A DNA stretch of 64,000 bases from Alphaproteobacteria bacterium (lineage in GTDB: Bacteria > Pseudomonadota > Alphaproteobacteria > DSM-16000 > Inquilinaceae), in assembly GCA_028284045.1 (NCBI GenBank), contig JANQSN010000017.1, positions 31,633-95,632 of the forward strand, written 5' to 3'. The position numbers and the translations under genes were made by a program. The notes under the pieces are model-generated. The model was not told the DNA's origin. It was given only the letters and a program-made list of their open reading frames with translations, and made no database searches. Below, in pieces: positions 48,600 through 58,405 of the stretch (position 1 is the first letter of the stretch; every line of letters starts with the position of its first letter).

Positions 48600-50465
48600 A
48601 TGAGCCAAAGCGAATCGCCGACCGAGACCTTCAAGCGGGCCACCGCCGCCGCACTGCGCGCGGTCGCCGAGCAGACCGACGTCACCGTCACCTTCGGCCA
48701 CGACCAGCCGGGCGTCGCCGGCAACCGCGCCCGCCTGCCGCAGCCCTCGCGCCTGATGTCGCCGGTGGAGGCGGCACGGGTGCGCGGGGCGGCGGACGCC
48801 GTGGCGCTGCGCCTGCGCCACCACGACGCCGGGGTGCACGCCCACCGCCTGCCGCAGGAGGAGAAGGCGCGCCTCGCCTTCGAGGCGCTGGAGCAGGCGC
48901 GCTGCGAGGCGATCGGCGCCAACCAGATGGCCGGCGTGCGCGAGAACCTCGCCGCGGCGCTGGAGGAGCGCTGTCGCCACCAGGGCTATGACCGCATCAC
49001 CGAGCGCGAGCAGGCGCCCTTCGCCGACATCATCCGGATGCTGGCGCGCGAGGCGCTGACCGGCGCGCCGCCGCCGCCCTCGGCGCGCCGGGCGGTCGAC
49101 CTGTGGCGCACCAGCCTCGAAGGCCGCCTCGCCCGCGCCCTGCCGGAGCTGTGCCGGCTGGTCGGCGACCAGGACGCCTATGCCCGCATGGCTCGCCAGC
49201 TCCTCAGCGATCTCGACCTGGAGGTCGGTCCCGACGAGGAGGAGGCTGGCGAGGACAGCGAAGCCGGCGACGCCGAGCCCGACAATCCCGACAGCCAACC
49301 CGACCGCCAGACCGCCGAGGCGGACAGCCAGCCGGTGGACGCCGACGGCCACGACACCGACAGCGACGACAGCGACGACGGCGAGGCCGAAGCGATCGCC
49401 GGCGACCCGACCGACGACCAGGACGACCAGCTGGAGGCGGAGGCCGACCAGCAGCCGGGCGCCCCGCCGCGGCCCGAAACGCGCGGCCGCAACGATCCCG
49501 ACGAGCCGCTCTACGAGATGTTCACCACCGAGTTCGACGAGGTGGTGGGGGCCGAGGCGCTGTGCGATCCGGACGAGTTGAGCCGGCTGCGCCTGCTGCT
49601 CGACCAGCAGCTTCAGCACCTGCAGGGCGTCATCTCGCGCCTCGCCAACCGCCTGCAACGGCGGCTGATGGCCAAGCAGACCCGGGCGTGGGAGTTCGAC
49701 CTGGAGGAAGGGTTGCTGGACGCCGCGCGGCTGTCGCGGGTGATCGTCAACCCGCTGACCCCGCTGTCCTTCAAGATCGAGAAGGACACCAGCTTCCGCG
49801 ACACCGTGGTGTCGATCCTGATCGACAATTCCGGCTCGATGCGCGGCCGGCCAATCACCATCGCGGCGATGAGCGCCGATATCCTCGCCCGCACGCTGGA
49901 GCGCTGCGGCGTCAAGGTGGAGATCCTCGGCTTCACCACCCGCGCCTGGAAGGGCGGCATGGCGCGCGAGACGTGGATGAAGGCGGGCAAGCCGCCGCGG
50001 CCGGGCCGGCTGAACGACCTGCGGCACATCGTCTACAAGGCGGCCGACGCCCCCTGGCGGCGCGCCCGGCGCAATCTCGGCCTGATGCTGCGCGAGGGCA
50101 TCCTGAAGGAGAATATCGACGGCGAGGCGCTGTTGTGGTCGCACAACCGGCTGATCGGCCGGTCGGAACAGCGGCGCATCCTGATGGTCATCTCCGACGG
50201 CGCGCCGGTCGACGACAGTACCCTGTCGGTCAACCCCGGCAGCTATCTGGAACGGCACCTGAAGAGCGTCATCGACTGGATAGAGCGGTCCTCGCCAGTC
50301 GAGCTGATCGCCATCGGCATCGGTCACGACGTCACCCGCTACTACCGCCGCGCGGTCACCATCATCGATGCCGAGCAGCTCGGCGGCACCATGGTCGACA
50401 AGCTGGCGGAGCTGTTCGAGAACGACGGCGACGCGCCCTTCATGGGCGGCCGCCGCGCCGGCTGA
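48600..50465 (+). CDS. cobT: cobaltochelatase subunit CobT
   Basis: 621 residues. The N-terminal part is helical; residues about 205-300 form a very acidic Asp/Glu-rich linker; the C-terminal part (about 400-615) is a VWA domain with the metal-binding [10 protein letters not shown] motif. This is the CobT partner of CobS in cobalt insertion. cobN is not in the window. Confidence 0.94.
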   Translation: MSQSESPTETFKRATAAALRAVAEQTDVTVTFGHDQPGVAGNRARLPQPSRLMSPVEAARVRGAADAVALRLRHHDAGVHAHRLPQEEKARLAFEALEQARCEAIGANQMAGVRENLAAALEERCRHQGYDRITEREQAPFADIIRMLAREALTGAPPPPSARRAVDLWRTSLEGRLARALPELCRLVGDQDAYARMARQLLSDLDLEVGPDEEEAGEDSEAGDAEPDNPDSQPDRQTAEADSQPVDADGHDTDSDDSDDGEAEAIAGDPTDDQDDQLEAEADQQPGAPPRPETRGRNDPDEPLYEMFTTEFDEVVGAEALCDPDELSRLRLLLDQQLQHLQGVISRLANRLQRRLMAKQTRAWEFDLEEGLLDAARLSRVIVNPLTPLSFKIEKDTSFRDTVVSILIDNSGSMRGRPITIAAMSADILARTLERCGVKVEILGFTTRAWKGGMARETWMKAGKPPRPGRLNDLRHIVYKAADAPWRRARRNLGLMLREGILKENIDGEALLWSHNRLIGRSEQRRILMVISDGAPVDDSTLSVNPGSYLERHLKSVIDWIERSSPVELIAIGIGHDVTRYYRRAVTIIDAEQLGGTMVDKLAELFENDGDAPFMGGRRAG

Positions 50466-50516
50466 GCGGCCGGCGGCCGCCCGCGCCGCTGCCTCCGCGC
50501 CCCCCCGGTCCCCTTG

Positions 50517-52412
50517 ATGATCGCGACGATCACCGACACCCAGGACAGGCGAGTGCCCACGGCCGCGACGGCGGCCCTCGTCGCCCTCCTACTGGCGCTG
50601 GCTGTGCCGTTGATCGGGCATCTGCCGCCACTGCCGGCCGGGGTGATGGCGGCCTGGCCCTGGCTGGGGCTGGGCGGGGCCGCCGCCGTCGGGCTCGGCT
50701 GGTCGCGGATGGGGGACCGCGGGCCGGCCGGCGGGTCGGTGGCGCTGCGGCTTGCCGCGCTCGGCGCCGGCTTCGCCCTGACCCTGCTGCTGTTCGGCTG
50801 GCCGCTGGCGACGCTCTGGCAGGGTGGGGCCAGCGGCGGCAACGTGGTGCTGGGCTGGCTGCCGCAGCTCGACGCCGAGGCCTATGAGCAGGGCGCCTTC
50901 GCGCTGTGGGTGGAGGGTCGGCTCGACCAGTTCTCCAGCCGGCGGCCGATCTTCCCGGGCGTGCTGGCCGCCCTGTTTGCGGCGAGCGACGGATCGCCGC
51001 ACGCGGCCCAACTCGCCTTCGCCGCCGCGTCGGCGACCGGGGCTTGGCTGGCCGGGCGCGCGGTCGCGGCCAGCCATGGCGGGCCGGCCGGGCTGGTGGT
51101 CGTCGCCGCGCTCGCCGCCACGGCACATGAGCACACCGGCGCCTTTCTGACCGAACAGGTCGGCCTGCCGCTGGGCTGCCTCGGCTTCGCGCTGGTATGG
51201 ACCGCCGCGCGGGCCGGTCCCGCGGCGGGACCGGGCGGATGGCGCCGGCTGGCCATGCTGGCGCTCGGGCTGGCGACGATCGCCTTGGCGCTGAACGCCC
51301 GCGCCGGCGCCGTCTTCGTGCTGCCCAGCCTGTGCCTGTGGATCGCGCTGTGGCAGCGCCGGTCTGGCCTGCGCCGCGCCGGCCTGGTCTTCGCCCTGGT
51401 CGTCGCTTCCGGGCTCTCCGCCTTCGCGGCCAATGGCGCGCTCTACCGCAGCCTCGGCGAGCCCGGCGGCCTGCCCTTTGGGAATTTTTCCTACACGCTC
51501 TATGGGGTCGTCGTCGGCCATCAAGGCTGGACCCAGGTGATGCGCGACCATGGCGACCTGCTGGCCGAGACGGAGAGCGAGCGGGAAGCCCATCTGACGA
51601 TCTACCGCCTCGCCCTGGCGGCGGCGCGCGAGGATCCGGCGACCGCGCTGCTGGGCGTCCTGCGCACCTACAACGAATTCCTGATCGAGCTGGACTGGGT
51701 GGAGATGGTCGGGCCGACGCCCGCCCGGCTGGCGGCGATGGCGCTGCTGCTCGCCGGCCTGTCGGCGGCCTGGGCGCGCCGCCGGCAGCCCGACGGCGGC
51801 CTCATGCTCGCCGCGACCCTTGGCATCCTTGCCTCGGTACCGATGCTGGCCGACGGCGGCGCGCGCATCTATGCGGCGACGCATGCCTGGACCGCAGCGC
51901 TGATCGCCATCGGCTTCGCTCGGGTGCTGACTTGGCGGCGCCTCCATTCGGCCGACGGACCGCAGGTCGCCCCGCAGCCGACCGCGACCTGGAACGGGGC
52001 GGGCTTGGCGCTCGGCGGCGCCCTGCTGGCGGCCGTGGTCGCGGCCGGCCCGCTGGCCGCCGGCCGTGCGGTACCGCCCGACGCCGAAGCGCCCCATTGT
52101 GCGGCGGACCAGGTCCCGGCCGTGCTGATGGCCCGCGACGCCCCGGTCGCGCGGATCGGCGAGGGCGAAACCCTGCCCGACTCGTTGGTTCGGGACCGCG
52201 GCACGCCGGGCCCATCGTCGCGCCCGCCCACCGCGCTGACGCGGGTCTGGAACGCCCATCGCGGATACATGGTCTGGCTGCTGGAGCCCGGACCCGAAGC
52301 GGTCACGCTGGAGCGCCTGCGGACACAGTCGATGACCGGGTGCCTGGCGATTGAAGGCGGCGCCCGGGCGATCACCGAGCCGCTGACACCGCTCGATCCG
52401 CCCGCGCCCTGA
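50517..52412 (+). CDS. large polytopic membrane protein, GT-C-like
   Basis: 631 residues with about ten to twelve membrane helices. An acidic loop after the second helix (PQLDAEAYEQGAFALW, near 120-135) is in the position of the Asp-containing loop of GT-C glycosyltransferases, and a hydrophilic C-terminal domain (about 520-631) follows. The family match is weak; a glycosyltransferase is an inference. The gene starts 51 bases after cobT on the same strand. Confidence 0.6.
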   Translation: MIATITDTQDRRVPTAATAALVALLLALAVPLIGHLPPLPAGVMAAWPWLGLGGAAAVGLGWSRMGDRGPAGGSVALRLAALGAGFALTLLLFGWPLATLWQGGASGGNVVLGWLPQLDAEAYEQGAFALWVEGRLDQFSSRRPIFPGVLAALFAASDGSPHAAQLAFAAASATGAWLAGRAVAASHGGPAGLVVVAALAATAHEHTGAFLTEQVGLPLGCLGFALVWTAARAGPAAGPGGWRRLAMLALGLATIALALNARAGAVFVLPSLCLWIALWQRRSGLRRAGLVFALVVASGLSAFAANGALYRSLGEPGGLPFGNFSYTLYGVVVGHQGWTQVMRDHGDLLAETESEREAHLTIYRLALAAAREDPATALLGVLRTYNEFLIELDWVEMVGPTPARLAAMALLLAGLSAAWARRRQPDGGLMLAATLGILASVPMLADGGARIYAATHAWTAALIAIGFARVLTWRRLHSADGPQVAPQPTATWNGAGLALGGALLAAVVAAGPLAAGRAVPPDAEAPHCAADQVPAVLMARDAPVARIGEGETLPDSLVRDRGTPGPSSRPPTALTRVWNAHRGYMVWLLEPGPEAVTLERLRTQSMTGCLAIEGGARAITEPLTPLDPPAP

Positions 52413-52429
52413 CGGCCGGCAGATCAGCG

Positions 52430-53167
52430 TTAGGATGCGGGATCCGAACCGATACCGGCCAGCCAATCGGCCAGGTCGTCGATCACATAGTCGATCACGT
52501 CGGCCTCATCCGGCACCGCCCAAGCGGCATCGCCGCGCACCCAGACGGTGACCAGGCCGGCGTCGCGCGCCGGGCGCAGATTGCGGGCCATGTCCTCGAC
52601 CATCGCAGCGCCATCGGCCGGCACCGCCAACCGATCCATCATGCGGGCGAAGGCGGCTCCGCTGGGCTTGGGGTCGTAGTCGCTGGCGACGATGTCGACG
52701 ATTCCGTCGAAATGCCGGGCGATCCCCAAGCGGTCGAGCACACGCTCGGCATGCGCTTCAGACCCGTTGGTGTAGATCACCTTGCGCCCCGGCAACGCCG
52801 CCAGCGCCGCATCCAGCGCCGGTGCCGGCGCCAGCGCGGACAGGTCGATGTCGTGCACATAGTCCAGGAACGCCGCCGGATCGATCCCATGAACCCGCAT
52901 CAGCCCGTTCATCGTCGTACCATGCTCGCGGAAGTACCGCTTCTGCAGCGCGCGCGCCTCGTCCGGCGCCAACCCGAACCGCTCGGCAATGAACCGACCC
53001 ATGCGCCGGTCGACCTGATCGAACAGCCGGGTCGACGCCGAGTACAGCGTGTTGTCGAGATCGAACACCCAACAGGTGATCCGCGCCAGCGTGGACGCGC
53101 CGACCCCGGCCGTTCCGGGAAGGGGATCACCGCTGTCGTGCGCCGGGCGGGTCGTGCTGGGCGTCAT
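52430..53167 (-). CDS. HAD pyrimidine 5'-nucleotidase
   Basis: 245 residues. HAD motif I is FDLDNTLYSASTRLF, motif II YTNGSEAH, then KPSGAAF and MVEDMARNL (motif IV). This is the Sdt1/PYNH subgroup, which dephosphorylates pyrimidine nucleotides. The N-terminal 28 residues are a low-complexity extension. It converges with the large membrane protein gene. Confidence 0.85.
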   Translation of the reverse strand: MTPSTTRPAHDSGDPLPGTAGVGASTLARITCWVFDLDNTLYSASTRLFDQVDRRMGRFIAERFGLAPDEARALQKRYFREHGTTMNGLMRVHGIDPAAFLDYVHDIDLSALAPAPALDAALAALPGRKVIYTNGSEAHAERVLDRLGIARHFDGIVDIVASDYDPKPSGAAFARMMDRLAVPADGAAMVEDMARNLRPARDAGLVTVWVRGDAAWAVPDEADVIDYVIDDLADWLAGIGSDPAS

Positions 53168-53224
53168 CAGATGCTCGGAACGTCCGAGGTAGTCGGGCCC
53201 GCGACGCCGGTCGGCAAACCTGAT

Positions 53225-53488
53225 CTACCGGCGCGCCGCGCTGCGCGATGCCGATGCCGGCATCGGCACCGGCCGGCGCAGGGCATCAAGAAGGGTCTGT
53301 GGATTGGTCTCGGCGCGGAGCTTGGCGAAGAACGCGTCGGCCGTGACCTCAGAGCCAACCCGGTAGGCGACGGCGGTGGTGATCCACTGATTGAGCGATA
53401 CACCGTCCGCATCGGCCAGCGCGGCGGCTTGCTCCTTCAGCGATCGCGGCAGGTTCAACGCGAATCGGTGGCGTGGCGAGTCCGTCAT
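53225..53488 (-). CDS. ribbon-helix-helix antitoxin-like protein
   Basis: 87 residues. FALNLPRSLKEQAAALADADGVSLNQWITTAVA is the Arc/CopG-type DNA-binding fold found in HicB-type antitoxins. The C-terminus is Ala/Arg-rich. The ATG overlaps the stop of the PIN-like gene (ATGA), so it is made from the same transcript. Probable antitoxin and repressor of the pair. Confidence 0.75.
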   Translation of the reverse strand: MTDSPRHRFALNLPRSLKEQAAALADADGVSLNQWITTAVAYRVGSEVTADAFFAKLRAETNPQTLLDALRRPVPMPASASRSAARR

Positions 53489-53928
53489 CGTCCGATCCTC
53501 CTCAGATACTGATCCGGCATCAGTGCCTCAATCACTGGCGTCCCCGGACGGGCCGAAGAACTGGCCACCCCAGCCACCGTTCCGGGCCGAAAGGTAACGA
53601 TCACCGCTGCATCTCCCGACCGGGCGGTTGCCACGACGGCGGCCAGCGCCTGATCGTTGGCAAACACCAATTCGAAGGCGTCGATGTCTACCGGCGTGAT
53701 GAAGTGAGCCATGCCATAGGCGATCTTCCTCGCCTCGTCGCGACCGCCGGCGATCGCTCCGCGCAAAGCGTGCTCCTCCAGGGCCCTGGCATAGACCTCC
53801 ATCAGCTCCGGCGAGCACAGCGGCGCAAGTTCCCGGCTGGTCACCAGCGCCAGAATGGACCGGCTGGCATCGTCGCCCGTAATGGCCGCTGCGAACACAT
53901 CGACATCGATAACGATCCTGTCGTACAT
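53485..53928 (-). CDS. PIN-domain toxin-like protein (COG1569 type)
   Basis: 147 residues from the ATG at 53928. The fold is suggested by RIVIDVDVFAAAI at the start, ELMEVYARALEE in the middle, and VIEALMPDQYL at the end, as in PIN_3 proteins. The last acidic site, usually TGDxDF, reads VIVTFRPG, so the nuclease site is incomplete. It is translated before the antitoxin, the reverse of the usual order. An in-frame TTG at 53955 would add nine residues encoded by a tandem repeat; I think the ATG is used. Confidence 0.7.
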   Translation of the reverse strand: MYDRIVIDVDVFAAAITGDDASRSILALVTSRELAPLCSPELMEVYARALEEHALRGAIAGGRDEARKIAYGMAHFITPVDIDAFELVFANDQALAAVVATARSGDAAVIVTFRPGTVAGVASSSARPGTPVIEALMPDQYLRRIGR

Positions 53929-53951
53929 CCTATATGATGTCCTATATGATG
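53928..53951. promoter_or_regulatory. tandem 12-bp direct repeats at the start of the PIN-like gene
   Basis: TCCTATATGATG occurs twice back to back, directly upstream of and touching the start codon. On the minus strand TTGACA lies just before them. This fits an operator bound by the antitoxin, but could also be simple duplication. Confidence 0.6.
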
Positions 53952-55751
53952 TCAATTTGCCGGCGACGACTCCCTCAAGATCCGGTCGATGAAGCGCTCG
54001 ACCACGATGCGCAGGCGCTCCGCCGCAAAGCCGAACGTCTGGCCGCGGCCGACCATGAGTTGGTCGCGCACGCTGCGAAGCCAGTCCCGCTCCCTCGCGA
54101 ACTCGTCGCCGCGTTCTCCATACCGGAACCGGCGGCCAAGCGCGAACACCACGCTCTCTTGAGACTCAGGGCCAAGGCGCAAGAACGCGTCCGCAAAGCC
54201 AGACGGCTCTATCAACGCGAGGATGGGAACCTTGCCATAGGGGCCGCCCGTCTCGATCCTCCGCGCAAACTCTTCCGCATCTGTCGCAAGAGCGTTCAGC
54301 AGACACGTGGCCTGCCGGTCCAGCCATGCCTCATGCGCTTCGCGGCATCGCCGCCGAAGATGCGCGTAGACCCGGCAGAATCCATCATCCGCCGGCAGGT
54401 TTTCGCCGAAACCCATGCCCGGATCACGCGGGCTCGATGGCAAGACCTCCCAATTCTCCGTACCGGTCGCCGGCAATCGCTCGTGCCGATGGAGGTCGTC
54501 GATATAGGTTATCAAGTCCTGCGCGACATCCTCCGACCGTATCATGTCGAATGACGCGAGCCAGCGGCGCGTCAAGTAGAGCTGCAAGATCTCCGTCCGC
54601 GTCGTGATCTCGCGCTCCGCCATCGCGTGGTCGAGCCTGGTGACCGCCGACTGTAGGGCGCCATCGCTCTGAAACGGTCCGCGCGCGAGGGTCCACAATG
54701 GCGCCTGCTTCTCCGGCGGCACGAAGGGCGGATGCTGGTCCAGACTCTCCGCAACCGCCGCCGCGTCGAACACGCCGTCGAACAGCATCGCGACGAGGAG
54801 GTCATTGGAGAGCAAGGGATCATGCAGATTGATCCCAGGATGACGCGCCTCCGCCTCACCATACGGGTCTGGCTCCTGGTTCGAATCGTCACCGGACCGT
54901 AGCAGAGCGCGCAAAGACGATTCCGCCCGCAGCGCCAGGTCGCTGCGGCACACCTGCCCCGACTTCGTCTCCAAGGCCAGGGCAAGAAAGACGTCGAACA
55001 GGGCGTCCACCGCCTCCGACTCGGCGCGGTGCCGGCCGTCGAGGCTCAAATAGAACCGCTCGCTATCCCACAGCGCCTGTTGCAGAATCCGCAGATTGTC
55101 GATCGCCGCATCGGCGTAGATCGCCTTGATGCGGTCCGCTCGCTGCTGGAGAAAGCGGCGCACGTCCTCATTCCCGATGCGCTTCAGGAAGTGGCCCAGG
55201 GCGGTATCGACATCGGACACCACCTGCACCGTTCGCCCGATCAGCTTTTCTCTTTGTCTCTCAAAGGATTTCTTTTTGTCCACCTTCTCCGTGTGGCCGA
55301 TCAGGATCACGCGGCAGCCATCATGTTCGATGAACTCATTCAGATAGCCGAGAATGACAGAAATATTCAGTCTCGCACGCTCTAGATCATCGAAAACATA
55401 GACGCCTTCACGTACAATATTCATCACCTTCTGTAGCGAGATATCGGCGTCTACCCCAACAAACTTCGAAACGGAACGAAAAACACCGCCGGCAACCTGT
55501 GCCGTGGTGCCACTCAGTCTTGGATATACGGCCTTGAAGACAGCAAGGTCGATGTCGGATTTCGACTCCACCCCAAAAAGACTGACGTAGCGATAACCAT
55601 CTTTCTCCAACTCTTGATCGAGGCACCCCCGGACCACAAAGGTCTTTCCCACACCCCACGGGCCGGTCACCAGAACCGCGTAGCCGGGCGGCTCCGTCAG
55701 GCGGACGTAGTGTTTCAGCGCCGATTTGAGGCCGGCGTTGGGGTCGCTCAT
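53952..55751 (-). CDS. KAP-type P-loop NTPase
   Basis: 599 residues. Walker A is GPWGVGKT (30-37) and Walker B VYVFDDLE with D121-D122, followed by CRVILIGH, as in KAP/STAND-like NTPases. The long C-terminal half is helical without known domains; no membrane segments are obvious. KAP ATPases are often linked to the membrane or to phage exclusion (for example PifA), and this one sits beside a toxin-antitoxin-like pair in lower-GC DNA. A phage-defence role is an inference. Other KAP-like proteins have unrelated functions. Confidence 0.75.
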   Translation of the reverse strand: MSDPNAGLKSALKHYVRLTEPPGYAVLVTGPWGVGKTFVVRGCLDQELEKDGYRYVSLFGVESKSDIDLAVFKAVYPRLSGTTAQVAGGVFRSVSKFVGVDADISLQKVMNIVREGVYVFDDLERARLNISVILGYLNEFIEHDGCRVILIGHTEKVDKKKSFERQREKLIGRTVQVVSDVDTALGHFLKRIGNEDVRRFLQQRADRIKAIYADAAIDNLRILQQALWDSERFYLSLDGRHRAESEAVDALFDVFLALALETKSGQVCRSDLALRAESSLRALLRSGDDSNQEPDPYGEAEARHPGINLHDPLLSNDLLVAMLFDGVFDAAAVAESLDQHPPFVPPEKQAPLWTLARGPFQSDGALQSAVTRLDHAMAEREITTRTEILQLYLTRRWLASFDMIRSEDVAQDLITYIDDLHRHERLPATGTENWEVLPSSPRDPGMGFGENLPADDGFCRVYAHLRRRCREAHEAWLDRQATCLLNALATDAEEFARRIETGGPYGKVPILALIEPSGFADAFLRLGPESQESVVFALGRRFRYGERGDEFARERDWLRSVRDQLMVGRGQTFGFAAERLRIVVERFIDRILRESSPAN

Positions 55752-55874
55752 GGCCTATGGCAATGCCGGAGTTGCGAGCCGAAGGGTCAGTCCCGCAGGG
55801 TGGCGTATCGCATCGTTCCGGTCCAGCATCGCAAACCGCACGGACAATCCCGCCGCGCGGTCAGCGGTCCGAGG

Positions 55875-56132
55875 TCACCCGTCGGTCTCGTCGTCGAGCG
55901 AGAATTCCCCCGCCGTGATCCGGTCGGGCAGGGTGCGCACCATCTTCGCCACCGGCTCCGCGCCGTGCAGCGCCACCATGTCGGTCAATGCGGCGAAGAT
56001 CGCGGTGCTGGCCAGCAGGTCCGCCGACACCCCTTCCGCCAGTGCCGCCTCCCAGGCGCTCAGGATGTGATGCAGCGCGCGGCGCTTCTCGTCATCCGGG
56101 GACATCGGCCCCTTCGGTCCCTTCGGCGCCAT
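55875..56132 (-). CDS. small helical protein, tandem paralogue 2
   Basis: 85 residues, helical. ALHHILSAWEAALAEGV, ATAIFAALTDMVALHGAEPVAKMVRTLPDRI aligns in full with the upstream gene (ALDHMLTAWRAALDQGV and so on). The two genes therefore are a tandem duplication. No family recognised. Its start overlaps the previous stop by one base (TGATG). Confidence 0.65.
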   Translation of the reverse strand: MAPKGPKGPMSPDDEKRRALHHILSAWEAALAEGVSADLLASTAIFAALTDMVALHGAEPVAKMVRTLPDRITAGEFSLDDETDG

Positions 56133-56386
56133 CAGTGGGTGCCCCGCGGCGACAGCGCGCCGCTGCGAATCTGCTCGGGCAGTCGCTCGGCCACCTCGAT
56201 CGCCGCGTCTTCGCCCAGCTTGCCGACCAGCTCGGTGAAGCCCGTGGCGATGGCGACCGCCGCAATCGTTTCCGGCACGACACCCTGATCAAGCGCCGCC
56301 CGCCAGGCGGTCAGCATGTGATCGAGGGCGATCTCCTGCTGGCGGGCTGCCGGCACCCTCTCGCCGGGAGGATCCGCGTCGCTCAT
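56132..56386 (-). CDS. small helical protein, tandem paralogue 1
   Basis: 84 residues from the ATG at 56386, with GAGGT upstream. It shares order and spacing of residues with the next gene: ALDHMLTAWRAALDQGV, then TGFTELVGKLGEDAAIEVAERLPEQI. No family recognised. The pair is separate from the KAP gene but on the same strand, 124 bases upstream of it. Confidence 0.65.
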   Translation of the reverse strand: MSDADPPGERVPAARQQEIALDHMLTAWRAALDQGVVPETIAAVAIATGFTELVGKLGEDAAIEVAERLPEQIRSGALSPRGTH

Positions 56387-56629
56387 CCTTGACCTCGCTT
56401 CGTGACGCCCGCGCCGTCTTCGTTGATCGGCCGCGCCTTCGCGCGGCAGAGGCAGACCGTAGACGATCTGACCGCCAGCCGATAGCCGTCCGCATCGCCG
56501 GCGTGCCACCCAGGTCTTTCGCCGGAATGCGTTTAAGCTCCGTTAAACATGCGTCAACTATGCTGACGGCACGTCCTACCAAGCCGCCATGCCATTCGGG
56601 CACGCGACGCAGAAGGTTTCACGCGACTC

Positions 56630-58405
56630 GTGACGATCGCTGACCCCGGTCCGTCCCCCGATCTGCTGCCCGACCGGCCCGCCGCGCCGGCCGCCGGGGC
56701 GCGCCCGACCGCGCCCGCCTTGGCGCCGGGCGCGGCGATCGAACCGATGATGGCGCTGGTCGGCGGCTTCCCGGGACCGGCGATTCTGCTGGACCTCGAA
56801 GAGGGCATCCAGGCCGCCAGCGAGCACGCTCTCTGGCTGCTCGCCGACCTGGCCGATGCGGCGTGGTGGCACGGGCTGGTCGGCTGGCTGCTGGCCGGCG
56901 ACCCGCCGTCGCCACCGCAGCACAGCACCACCATCGAGAGCCCCCAGGCGACGATGATCGTCGAGTGGCAGGCGGTCCGGATCGCCGGCCGCTGGGTCGT
57001 GCTGCTCGGCCGCGACGTCACGGCGGAGCGCAATCTCCGGGGCGCGCTGGCCGATTCGCGCCAACGCTTCCGCGATCTGGTGGAGCTGGCCGCCGACTTC
57101 GCCTGGGAGACCGACGCCGAGGGCCGCTTCGTCTATGTCTCGCCGCCGGGTGCGCTGGGGTTCCCGGCGGCCGATCTGGTTGGGACACGGGCGGAGGACC
57201 TGTTGGCCCTGGACGGTCAGATGGTCGCCTCGCCCTTCGTCGCTGACCGGCCCGTCGCGGAGACGGAGCTGTGGTTGCGCCGGGCGGATGCCGGCGTCGC
57301 CAGCGTCGTCGCCTGGGCGCAGCCGATCGTCGACGACGGCGACCGGCGCGTCGGCGTCCGCGGGCTGTGCCGCGACGTCACCGACGACCGCCAGCGCGAC
57401 CTGGCGCTGTCGCGGGCGCGCAACCGCGAGCGCGCCTCCGCCCATATCGTCCATGCCATGACCGGACACCGCGAACCGATCGACGGCGTCAAGGCAGCGC
57501 TGGACGCGCTGAAGAACGCCGTCGGCGGCTGCGGCGCGGCGCTGAAGCCGCGCGAGCGGCTGGACGGCTCGCCCGATCTCGACCTCGTCACGGCGACGGC
57601 GGAGCAGCCCATCTGCGCCGTCGCCGACCGGCTGTTCGCCGACAATCTCGACGCCCGGGTCCGCGCCGCGGCGCCGGCACCGGTCATGGTCGACGCCGAT
57701 GGGCTGGCGGTGCTGGCGGTCGCGATCTGCTACGCCCAGTCCCCCACCGGCACCTTGGCGGTCTGGCGCCAAACCGGCCGCGGCCCGTGGGAGGAGGAGG
57801 ACATCGACCTGGTCGCCCTGCTGGCCGACCAGTTCGGCATCGCGCTGACCAACACCGCCCTGTTCGAGCGGTTGCGATATCAGGCGGAACGCGACGCGTT
57901 GACCGGTCTCTACAATCGCCGCGCGATGTTGGCGCTGCTGGGCACCCGGCTTCACGACTGCTCCGGCGTCGCCTCCGCCCTGCTCTACATAGACCTGGAC
58001 AACTTCAAAGTGGTCAACGACGTGGTCGGCCATCACCAGGGCGACCAGGTGCTGGGCGCGCTCAGCGCGCTCCTGCGCGGCGTCGTCGCCCCGAACGATC
58101 TGGCCGGCCGTCTGGGCGGCGACGAGTTCGTGCTGTGGCTGGCGGGCCGAGACGGCGAAGCGGCGACGGCCATCGCGCAATCGCTGATCGACGGGATGCG
58201 CGACATCGCCCGAACCTTGTCGGGCGCGCCGGATCGGCCGCTCGGGCTGTCGATCGGGATCGCGCTGGTCGCCCCGGGCCGGCCGGCGGCGGTGGGCGAT
58301 GTGATCGCCCGCTCCGACGCGGCGATGTACCGCGCCAAGCAGAAGGGCAAGGCGACCGGAACCGGCGGCTTGTGGATGCTCGACGATGGCGGGGCGACGC
58401 CATGA
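56630..58405 (+). CDS. diguanylate cyclase with PAS and GAF sensor domains
   Basis: 591 residues from GTG 56630: two PAS-like domains (about 35-140 and 145-265), a GAF domain (about 270-415) and a GGDEF domain (about 425-585). The active site RLGGDEFVLWL near 494-504 is intact, so it should make c-di-GMP. The inhibitory RxxD site five residues upstream reads APND, so product inhibition is probably absent. No membrane segment; a cytoplasmic sensor of unknown ligand. It overlaps the DUF2336 gene by 4 bases. Confidence 0.88.
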   Translation: MTIADPGPSPDLLPDRPAAPAAGARPTAPALAPGAAIEPMMALVGGFPGPAILLDLEEGIQAASEHALWLLADLADAAWWHGLVGWLLAGDPPSPPQHSTTIESPQATMIVEWQAVRIAGRWVVLLGRDVTAERNLRGALADSRQRFRDLVELAADFAWETDAEGRFVYVSPPGALGFPAADLVGTRAEDLLALDGQMVASPFVADRPVAETELWLRRADAGVASVVAWAQPIVDDGDRRVGVRGLCRDVTDDRQRDLALSRARNRERASAHIVHAMTGHREPIDGVKAALDALKNAVGGCGAALKPRERLDGSPDLDLVTATAEQPICAVADRLFADNLDARVRAAAPAPVMVDADGLAVLAVAICYAQSPTGTLAVWRQTGRGPWEEEDIDLVALLADQFGIALTNTALFERLRYQAERDALTGLYNRRAMLALLGTRLHDCSGVASALLYIDLDNFKVVNDVVGHHQGDQVLGALSALLRGVVAPNDLAGRLGGDEFVLWLAGRDGEAATAIAQSLIDGMRDIARTLSGAPDRPLGLSIGIALVAPGRPAAVGDVIARSDAAMYRAKQKGKATGTGGLWMLDDGGATP

